From JBFFSQ01 sp041572275 (GTDB taxonomy: Bacteria > Pseudomonadota > Gammaproteobacteria > SZUA-229), in contig JBFFSQ010000060.1 of assembly GCA_041572275.1 (NCBI GenBank), positions 1 to 14,467 on the forward strand: 14,467 nt of DNA. Reading direction: 5' to 3'. The notes under the pieces are model-generated. The model was not told the DNA's origin. It worked only from the letters and a program-made list of their open reading frames with translations, and ran no database searches. Of this stretch, positions 1-5,270 are shown piece by piece. The translations under genes were made by a program, and so were the position numbers. Position 1 is the stretch's first letter. Every line of letters starts with the position of its first letter.

Positions 1-1
1 A

Positions 2-385
2 CCGCAAAGCGTCGCAGCAGAACCAGCCCTCAATCGCGGCAAGGTGGCACTCTGGGGCGGCACCATCCTGGATACACGAAACCTGAAAGACTCGACTCAA
101 ATTGAGGTACTGGCTTACCCGCTCAATTCATTCCATCGTCCCTTACAAGAAAACAAGCCCCTGGGTCGATTCATTATTCTGCATCGCGGCTATCTTGAAC
201 CCGCCAACTATGCCCAGGGTCGATTACTCACTGTATTAGGCAAGGTGAGTGGCAGCCAGAGCGGAAAAGTAGGCAAGAGTACATACACTTATCCGGTGAT
301 TAGCGCTCAGCAGGTGCATCTGTGGTCACCCTATGATGAACGCAGTCGCACCAGTTTCCACTTCGGCATTGGCATAGGTCTGTAA
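2..385 (+). CDS. Slp family outer-membrane lipoprotein, 3' part (5' end outside window)
   Basis: The reading frame is open from base 2 to the stop at 383-385 and has no stop at the left edge, so this is the last 127 codons of a longer gene. A GTG at 44 is an internal valine codon, since the frame upstream of it (about 14 codons) also fits the family. The visible part matches the Slp lipoprotein family: the blocks LWGGTILDTRNL, IEVLAYPL, GRFIILHRGYLEP and YPVISAQQVHLW are typical. Slp proteins are about 190 residues and begin with a lipoprotein signal peptide, which here would lie off the window. Their function is unclear; in E. coli Slp is an outer-membrane lipoprotein linked to starvation and stationary phase. 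The gene converges on the hydantoinase-B gene with a 29-base gap. Family assignment is confident; a precise role is not. Confidence 0.85.
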   Translation, partial: PQSVAAEPALNRGKVALWGGTILDTRNLKDSTQIEVLAYPLNSFHRPLQENKPLGRFIILHRGYLEPANYAQGRLLTVLGKVSGSQSGKVGKSTYTYPVISAQQVHLWSPYDERSRTSFHFGIGIGL

Positions 386-414
386 ACGGAGACTATTGCA
401 GCAAAATCGCTGCC

Positions 415-1956
415 TTAAGTACGCCCGTAACCACCGCCACCCGGTGTTTTAACCGTTAAACGGTCACCAATCTGTAGCTGTAACGATATCTTGCCGGGTA
501 CAACCACACCATTCAGCAAATTTTCACCACAACTGGCTGCTGCTGCACCTGCAAGACCCCAGGGTGGATGACGTCGACGCTCGGTCAACAGCGTCACATG
601 GGTCGGCGACAAGAACTCATATTCCCGAATCAGCCCCTCGCCCCCGCAATGCTGACCCTGACCACCGGAGTTTGTCCGCAACCCATAGCGCGTCACTCTC
701 AAGGGGTACTTCATTTCCAGAGCCTCGACTGGCGTATTCAAGGTATTGGTCATATGGGTTTGCACACCACTTAATCCATTCTCCCGTGCACCGGCCCCCA
801 TACCACCGCCAATGGTTTCATAATAATCCCAGGCTGAATGCCCAGCATGTCCCGTCGATCCCATTGCCAGATTATTCATACTGCCATGACTCGCCGCCGG
901 TATAAGTGCCGGTAATGCTTGCGCCAGCGCGCCCAGTACCACATCAACAATGCGGGTACTGGTTTCGACATTACCCGCTGCTACTGCAGCAGGACGATTC
1001 GCATTTAACAAACAGCCCTCTGGCGCCTGGATGCGAATAGGCCGAAAGCTGCCCGCACAGGCCGGCGTTTGTGCTGGCATTAAGCAGCGAAATACATAAA
1101 ATACTGCCGCGGCGGCCACCGATAATGGACAATTGATATTACCCTGCACTTGCCGCGACGTACCGCTGAAATCCACATCCACTTGGCCGGCACGAATATC
1201 CAGCGCCACCCGAATCGGAATATCACATTGACCCAGGCCGTCATCATCCATAACATCTTCAAAACGATAACATCCATCGGCAATCGTACTCAGGGCATCC
1301 ACCGCCAGACGTTCGGCGTAATTATTCAGTGCGGTCAGCAAACTTTGATACTCAACCACGCCCTGCTTAAGCACCAGTGCCTTCAAGCGCGTCAGTCCAC
1401 GTCGATTTGCACTAATCTGAGCACTGAAATCACCCATTGATTCCACTGGATTTCGCATCGACCGTTGCAGTGGCTCCATCACCCTGGACTGTAATTCACC
1501 CTGCAGGACAATTTTAGTCGGTGGTATCACCTGACCTTCTTCGTGTAGATCCTTTGATATGGGCATAGAGCCGGGACTGTCGGCACCAATATCAGCGTGA
1601 TGGGCACGATTAGCCACAAATCCCAACAGCTGTTGATCAATAAATAATGGCGCAATCACCGTGACATCCGGTAAATGCGTACCACCCAGATAAGGGTCAT
1701 TCAGCATCAACATATCGCCCGGTTGCCAGTCAATACCAGCTACGATACCGCGCATAGCATAAGCCATGCTGCCCAGATGAACCGGTATATGGGCCGCCTG
1801 CGCACAAAGCTCACCACTGGCATCAAATACAGCGCAGGAATAATCGAGGCGATCCTTGATATTGGGTGAAAAAGCCACTCGCTTCAGCACGGCCCCCATC
1901 TCGTCACAAACCGCCTCAATACGACTGGCAAATATACTCAGGGTGATTGCATCCAT
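415..1956 (-). CDS. Hydantoinase B / oxoprolinase family protein (HyuB-like), without an adjacent hyuA
   Basis: This 513-residue protein fits the HyuB family (N-methylhydantoinase B, 5-oxoprolinase C-terminal half, acetone/acetophenone carboxylase subunits), which normally works with an ATP-binding HyuA partner on cyclic amides or ketones. Visible blocks are LNDPYLGGTHLPDV (residues 85-98, with D87, H94 and D97), RAHHADIGADSPG (from 117, with H119, H120 and D122), EEGQVIPP, DFSGTSRQVQGNINCP, and a C-terminal glycine-rich tail GGGGYGRT. The acidic and histidine residues in the first two blocks are plausible metal ligands, which is inferred from the family. Length is normal and no frameshift is seen. 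The start has a weak AGAG about 10 bases upstream. No hyuA lies on either side: upstream is a divergent membrane protein gene, downstream a convergent lipoprotein gene. The substrate cannot be told from sequence. Confidence 0.88.
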   Translation of the reverse strand: MDAITLSIFASRIEAVCDEMGAVLKRVAFSPNIKDRLDYSCAVFDASGELCAQAAHIPVHLGSMAYAMRGIVAGIDWQPGDMLMLNDPYLGGTHLPDVTVIAPLFIDQQLLGFVANRAHHADIGADSPGSMPISKDLHEEGQVIPPTKIVLQGELQSRVMEPLQRSMRNPVESMGDFSAQISANRRGLTRLKALVLKQGVVEYQSLLTALNNYAERLAVDALSTIADGCYRFEDVMDDDGLGQCDIPIRVALDIRAGQVDVDFSGTSRQVQGNINCPLSVAAAAVFYVFRCLMPAQTPACAGSFRPIRIQAPEGCLLNANRPAAVAAGNVETSTRIVDVVLGALAQALPALIPAASHGSMNNLAMGSTGHAGHSAWDYYETIGGGMGAGARENGLSGVQTHMTNTLNTPVEALEMKYPLRVTRYGLRTNSGGQGQHCGGEGLIREYEFLSPTHVTLLTERRRHPPWGLAGAAAASCGENLLNGVVVPGKISLQLQIGDRLTVKTPGGGGYGRT

Positions 1957-1995
1957 AAAATATTGCTCTAAAACTTGTATTTTTTACCAAAACAG

Positions 1996-2014
1996 AATGA
2001 TTCTCATCATTATT
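1996..2014. promoter_or_regulatory. Candidate Fur box in the divergent hyuB-like / puuD-like spacer
   Basis: The sequence ATGATTCTCATCATTAT lies inside this interval. Aligned by eye to the 19-base Fur consensus GATAATGATAATCATTATC it matches 13 of 19 positions, including an intact CATTAT half. It ends three bases before the -35 hexamer of the puuD-like promoter and lies about 40 bases upstream of the hyuB-like start. It could therefore affect either gene. This is a motif match only. Confidence 0.4.
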
Positions 2015-2017
2015 CAC

Positions 2018-2046
2018 TTGAAAAATGCGGCTGTCTAACATATCTT
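2018..2046 (+). promoter_or_regulatory. Sigma-70 promoter for the PuuD-like membrane protein gene
   Basis: A TTGAAA -35 hexamer (2018-2023) is followed, after a 17-base spacer, by TATCTT (2041-2046). The predicted start of transcription is near 2053, giving an untranslated leader of about 48 bases. The gene's Shine-Dalgarno-like TTAGGT sits 8-13 bases before the ATG at 2101. Confidence 0.55.
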
Positions 2047-2100
2047 AATGCCCGACTAAAACAATCAAGTATTCTAACCCCCCTTATTTAGGTAATAATA

Positions 2101-2712
2101 ATGAATCCATTAAAATCAATTTCGGGCACTATCATCTCCGGCTTCGTGCTGGCGATCGTTATCATGTTCATTCTCGGTACCACCGGTACATTCAACCCAT
2201 GGGAAGTCTGGGTTTGGTTCCATGTAATGGTAGGTATCACATGGATTGGTCTACTCTATTACTTCAACTTCGTACAGGTTCCTGGCGTTGGTAAAGCCCT
2301 GGCCGAAGCCAATGACGGTGGCCCTGGTCCTGCAGCCATCAATAAATACGTAGCACCTACTGCTCTGTTGTGGTTCCGTTGGGCCGCTGTTGCTACATGG
2401 ATCACAGGTGTACTGGCTCTTGAAGCCATGCATACCGTTGAAGGTTCTGGCTTCGTTGCTGCCTTTACTTTCCAGGAAGGCTACCAGATCATTGGCATGG
2501 GTGCATGGCTGGGTACTATCATGTTGCTGAATGTATGGGGTCTGATCTGGCCAAACCAGAAGAAAATCCTGGGCCTGGACGGTAAAGAGCACAGCCCTGA
2601 AGTAATTGCCAAGGCCAAAGTTGTGGCACTGATGGCTTCACGTACTAACACTATGCTGTCTGTCCCAATGCTGTTAGGTATGACCGCCCATATGCACGGT
2701 ATGCCTTTCTAA
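2101..2712 (+). CDS. Urate hydroxylase PuuD-like integral membrane protein, short form without cytochrome c domain
   Basis: This 203-residue hydrophobic protein resembles the N-terminal membrane region (Urate_ox_N, formerly DUF989) of PuuD, the membrane urate oxidase described in bacteria. About five membrane segments are visible, near residues 9-27, 37-58, 86-108, 132-150 and 184-198. Family-like blocks are VWFHVMVGITWIG with H41, WFRWAAVATWITG, and ASRTNTMLSVPML with R181 and N183. H197 and H199 lie near the C terminus. Characterised PuuD is longer and ends in a c-type cytochrome domain with a CXXCH motif; here the protein stops after the membrane part and contains no cysteine. Urate oxidation is therefore doubtful. 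Codons look biased toward GGT, GCT and CTG, suggesting strong expression. A promoter lies upstream and a strong terminator downstream, so it is a single-gene transcript. Confidence 0.75.
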   Translation: MNPLKSISGTIISGFVLAIVIMFILGTTGTFNPWEVWVWFHVMVGITWIGLLYYFNFVQVPGVGKALAEANDGGPGPAAINKYVAPTALLWFRWAAVATWITGVLALEAMHTVEGSGFVAAFTFQEGYQIIGMGAWLGTIMLLNVWGLIWPNQKKILGLDGKEHSPEVIAKAKVVALMASRTNTMLSVPMLLGMTAHMHGMPF

Positions 2713-2740
2713 ATCCAGGCTATCAATGTATACAAAAAAA

Positions 2741-2776
2741 CGGCGAGCCAGGTTATTCCAGGCTCGCCGATTTTTT
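2741..2776 (+). terminator. Strong rho-independent terminator after the PuuD-like gene
   Basis: A perfect 9-base-pair stem (CGGCGAGCC at 2741-2749 with GGCTCGCCG at 2761-2769) is extended by an inner GG/CC pair around TTATT and followed by A and six T. Seven A directly precede the stem, so it should also terminate minus-strand transcription. It starts 28 bases after the stop codon. Confidence 0.93.
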
Positions 2777-2876
2777 GCCTGCGATTTCATATATTGGTGC
2801 CCGCAGCCAGCTCTTGCATACCTCCACTGAGTACTGCTCCGCATCGATCAACCAGCCAGAGCCTAAAATCCAGTAT

Positions 2877-2904
2877 TTGAAATAGCCCAACATGCAGGTA
2901 TAAT
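2877..2904 (+). promoter_or_regulatory. Near-consensus sigma-70 promoter for argD-argF
   Basis: TTGAAA (2877-2882) and a perfect TATAAT (2899-2904) are separated by 16 bases. The predicted transcription start is near 2911, about 65 bases before the argD start. I did not find a convincing ArgR operator overlapping it. Confidence 0.75.
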
Positions 2905-2913
2905 TACTCGTTT

Positions 2914-2940
2914 ACGGCAGCTCTTTTAGCTGCCGTTTTT
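2914..2940 (+). terminator. Terminator-like hairpin at the 5' end of the argD transcript
   Basis: ACGGCAGCT (2914-2922) and AGCTGCCGT (2928-2936) form a perfect 9-base-pair stem with a five-base CTTTT loop, followed by TTTT. This has the shape of a rho-independent terminator. It begins only about three bases after the predicted transcription start and lies between the promoter and argD. It may be a very early attenuator, a 5'-end stabilising stem, or a terminator for read-through from upstream. Confidence 0.6.
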
Positions 2941-2975
2941 GATTTTGGGCTTAATCTGGACTGACGGAATTTACT

Positions 2976-4154
2976 ATGACCGGTTCTGAACACCTCATGA
3001 CGACCTATGCACCTTTCGATATTTGCTTCGAGCAAGGCGAAGGCGCTCTGTTGCGTGATACTCAAGGCAATGAATATCTGGACGCGTTGGCAGGCATTGC
3101 CGTATGTGGCCTGGGACATGCCCACCCTGCCGTCACCCAGGCCATTAGAGATCAGGCCGGAAAGCTTTTGCATACATCCAACCTGTACTGCATTAAACGC
3201 CAGCAGGAACTGGCTGATAAGCTAGCGGCCATTTCCGGAATGGATAAAATCTTTTTCTCCAACTCCGGTGCCGAGGCCAATGAAGCAGCCATTAAACTTG
3301 CGCGTCTTTACGGCCACCAGAAGAACATTGAAAACCCGGCCATTATCGTCACTGATGGCAGTTTTCATGGCCGTACCATGGCGACACTCACAGCTACCGG
3401 CAACCGTAAGGTCCAGGCAGGCTTCGAACCCCTGGTCCAGGGCTTTATCCGCGCTCCATATAACGACATCGAGGCCCTACGTAAAATTGCCCAGAACAGT
3501 AGCAATGTAGTCGCTGTATTGATCGAGCCCATCCAGGGTGAAGGTGGCATCAATCTGCTGGACGACGACTTCCTGAAACAATTACGGGAACTTTGCGACG
3601 AGCATGACTGGTTAATGATGCTGGATGAGATCCAGACCGGTATGGGCCGTACCGGTCAGTGGTTTGCATTTCAACACCATGACCTCAGCCCTGATGTGAT
3701 GACCCTGGCCAAGGGCCTGGGCAATGGTGTACCCATTGGTGCCTGCCTGGCCAAAGGTCGTGCCGCTGAGGTATTCCAGCCCGGCAACCATGGATCCACT
3801 TTTGGTGGCAATCCACTGGCCTGCGCCGCCGCCAGCGCCGTTATCGACACCCTGCAGAGCGAAAACCTGGTCGAACGAGCTGCCGCCCTCGGCGAACGCC
3901 TGTTCCAGGGTTTTACCAAGCAACTGGCGGATATTGAAGGTGTCCGTGAAATTCGTTGTGCCGGACTGATGCTGGGTATCGAACTCGACCGTGATTGTCC
4001 TGAGCTAGTCAAGCAAGCACTGGAGAAGGGTCTGCTCATTAACGTAACCGCAGGTCATGTGATCCGCCTGTTACCTCCTCTAATCCTGACCGATGATCAG
4101 GCTGACCAGATTATTAATACTGTCAGCGGACTGGTTAAGTCATTTTTAAAATAG
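2976..4154 (+). CDS. argD: Acetylornithine aminotransferase (class III PLP-dependent)
   Basis: ArgD exchanges the amino group between N-acetylornithine and 2-oxoglutarate in arginine synthesis; many homologues also accept N-succinyl-diaminopimelate in lysine synthesis. The 392-residue protein is a complete class III aminotransferase. Visible features are AGIAVCGLGHAHP near the N terminus, the phosphate-binding NSGAEANEAA (S97-G98-A99-E100), FHGRTMATLTATG, the cofactor aspartate in LDEIQTGMGRTG (D217), and the Schiff-base lysine in TLAKGLGNGVPIGA (K246). The start at 2976 has GGA seven bases upstream; an internal ATG at 2997 lacks a ribosome site. argF follows after 14 bases, so the two are very likely one operon. 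Related enzymes such as ornithine or GABA aminotransferases are alternatives, but the argF context and sequence style support ArgD. Confidence 0.95.
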   Translation: MTGSEHLMTTYAPFDICFEQGEGALLRDTQGNEYLDALAGIAVCGLGHAHPAVTQAIRDQAGKLLHTSNLYCIKRQQELADKLAAISGMDKIFFSNSGAEANEAAIKLARLYGHQKNIENPAIIVTDGSFHGRTMATLTATGNRKVQAGFEPLVQGFIRAPYNDIEALRKIAQNSSNVVAVLIEPIQGEGGINLLDDDFLKQLRELCDEHDWLMMLDEIQTGMGRTGQWFAFQHHDLSPDVMTLAKGLGNGVPIGACLAKGRAAEVFQPGNHGSTFGGNPLACAAASAVIDTLQSENLVERAAALGERLFQGFTKQLADIEGVREIRCAGLMLGIELDRDCPELVKQALEKGLLINVTAGHVIRLLPPLILTDDQADQIINTVSGLVKSFLK

Positions 4155-4168
4155 AACCGGAGACGCCC

Positions 4169-5071
4169 ATGGCGACACGGCATTTCTTAACTTTATTAGA
4201 TTTATCATCCGACGAACTCCGCCAGCTGCTCAATCGTGCCATTGAACTTAAGGCCATGCACCGAGCGGGTGAAGTTTACGAACCTTTAAAAAACAAGGTT
4301 CTGGCAATGATTTTTGAAAAGTCATCCACGCGCACTCGCGTCTCTTTTGAAGCTGGTATGGTGCAACTGGGTGGTCACGCCATGTTCCTGTCACCTCGTG
4401 ACACCCAGCTGGGCCGCGGTGAGCCAATTGAAGACACTGCGCGTGTTCTTTCAAGCATGGTTGATATCATTATGGTGCGGACTTTTGAACATGAAAAACT
4501 CCAGCGCCTGGCTGACTATTCATCAGTACCCGTGATCAATGGTCTCACCGACTGGGTTCACCCCTGCCAGCTGCTGGCAGATATGCAAACCTATCAGGAA
4601 CATCGAGGCGAGATTACCGGCCGAACCGTCACTTATGTCGGCGACGGCAATAACATGTGCCACTCCTATATCAATGCGGCACGTCAACTTGATTTCCAGT
4701 TGCGTATTGCTTGCCCAGAAAATTACTGCCCCGATGGAGAATTACTGAAACAGGCCGGTAACCGTGTCAGCCTGATCCATAATCCTGAAGAAGCCTGTAA
4801 AGGCAGTGATCTGATTGTCACTGACGTCTGGGCCAGCATGGGACAGGAAGAAGAACAACAGCAACGTGAACTGGCCTTCGCGCCTTACCAGGTGACCTCA
4901 AAGCTGATGAGTCTCGCCAATGAGGATGCCCTGTTCATGCATTGTTTACCGGCTCACCGTGACGAAGAGGTCAGTGCAGAGGTTATTGATGGCCCTCAAA
5001 GCGTGGTCTGGGATGAAGCTGAAAACCGTTTGCATGCACAAAAAGCACTACTTGAATTTTTACTGGTGTAA
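4169..5071 (+). CDS. argF: Ornithine carbamoyltransferase (anabolic)
   Basis: This enzyme transfers the carbamoyl group from carbamoyl phosphate to ornithine, giving citrulline, the step after ornithine formation in arginine synthesis. The 300-residue protein carries the family signatures in order: the carbamoyl-phosphate loop SSTRTRVSFE (S53-T54-R55-T56-R57), HPCQLLAD (H131-P132-C133-Q134), and the active-site FMHCLPAHR (H258-C259-L260-P261). The length is usual for the compact ArgF of pseudomonads and related bacteria. A clear GGAG six bases before the ATG sets the start. It is the second gene of the argD-argF unit. The catabolic ArcB is less likely, because no arcA or arcC is nearby and the partner is argD. 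Confidence 0.96.
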   Translation: MATRHFLTLLDLSSDELRQLLNRAIELKAMHRAGEVYEPLKNKVLAMIFEKSSTRTRVSFEAGMVQLGGHAMFLSPRDTQLGRGEPIEDTARVLSSMVDIIMVRTFEHEKLQRLADYSSVPVINGLTDWVHPCQLLADMQTYQEHRGEITGRTVTYVGDGNNMCHSYINAARQLDFQLRIACPENYCPDGELLKQAGNRVSLIHNPEEACKGSDLIVTDVWASMGQEEEQQQRELAFAPYQVTSKLMSLANEDALFMHCLPAHRDEEVSAEVIDGPQSVVWDEAENRLHAQKALLEFLLV

Positions 5072-5079
5072 TCCCTCAT

Positions 5080-5107
5080 TGAACCACTCAGGGATTGAGT
5101 CGGTTCA
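5080..5107 (+). other. Hairpin just after argF, without a T-run
   Basis: TGAACC (5080-5085) pairs with GGTTCA (5102-5107) and the inner ACTC (5086-5089) with GAGT (5097-5100), with one bulged C and a seven-base loop. It starts nine bases after the argF stop. There is no T tract, so it is not a typical intrinsic terminator; it could protect the 3' end of the message. A competing pairing of TCCCT (5072-5076) with AGGGA (5090-5094) is also possible. Confidence 0.35.
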
Positions 5108-5178
5108 GTCACCTGCTATATCTGCGCAAAACCATCAGCAATAATCATGGATGAACTTCACGCTTCAATGCAACATTA

Positions 5179-5229
5179 TGCGATTTGGTCTGTCTATTCT
5201 TTGTCCTATCAGACCGCTACAATATCGCA
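5179..5229. repeat. Nested inverted repeat upstream of lptD
   Basis: An outer arm pair TGCGAT (5179-5184) and ATCGCA (5224-5229) encloses an inner pair GGTCTG (5187-5192) and CAGACC (5210-5215). The central loop is 17 bases and the two helices are separated by TT on one side and eight bases on the other. A -10-like TACAAT (5218-5223) sits in the eight-base side. It may be a folded leader or a protein-binding palindrome; chance is possible. Confidence 0.35.
5218..5223 (+). promoter_or_regulatory. Possible -10 element for the lptD operon
   Basis: TACAAT is a five-of-six match to the sigma-70 -10 hexamer, 47 bases before the lptD start. No good -35 lies at 16 to 18 bases upstream; the nearest TTGTCC (5201-5206) is only 11 bases away. 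The promoter call is therefore weak. Confidence 0.25.
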
Positions 5230-5270
5230 GATAACTTACACAATGGACCCTTGCGAGACGCCATCAGTTC

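Noticed and set aside
398..413. Short hairpin GCAGC/GCTGC between the slp-like and hyuB-like genes as a bidirectional terminator
   Set aside because: Only five base pairs and no T-run on either strand.
2777..2876. Possible small RNA or small gene between the PuuD-like terminator and the argD promoter
   Set aside because: No convincing start with ribosome site, no strong hairpin and no tRNA-like fold was seen; it is simply unassigned sequence.
2850..2915. ArgR operator in the argD promoter
   Set aside because: No pair of half-sites resembling the E. coli ARG box could be aligned around the -35 and -10 elements.
2997..2999. Internal ATG as the argD start
   Set aside because: No Shine-Dalgarno precedes it, whereas the ATG at 2976 has GGA seven bases upstream.
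3612..4039. Overlapping minus-strand frames opposite argD
   Set aside because: They are antisense to a clearly identified aminotransferase and have low-complexity translations without family features.
5153..5200. GAACTT upstream of lptD as a sigma-E -35 element, since lptD is sigma-E controlled in E. coli
   Set aside because: The spacing-appropriate position 16 bases downstream reads ATTATG, not a TCTGA-like -10, and the first TCTG lies too far away.
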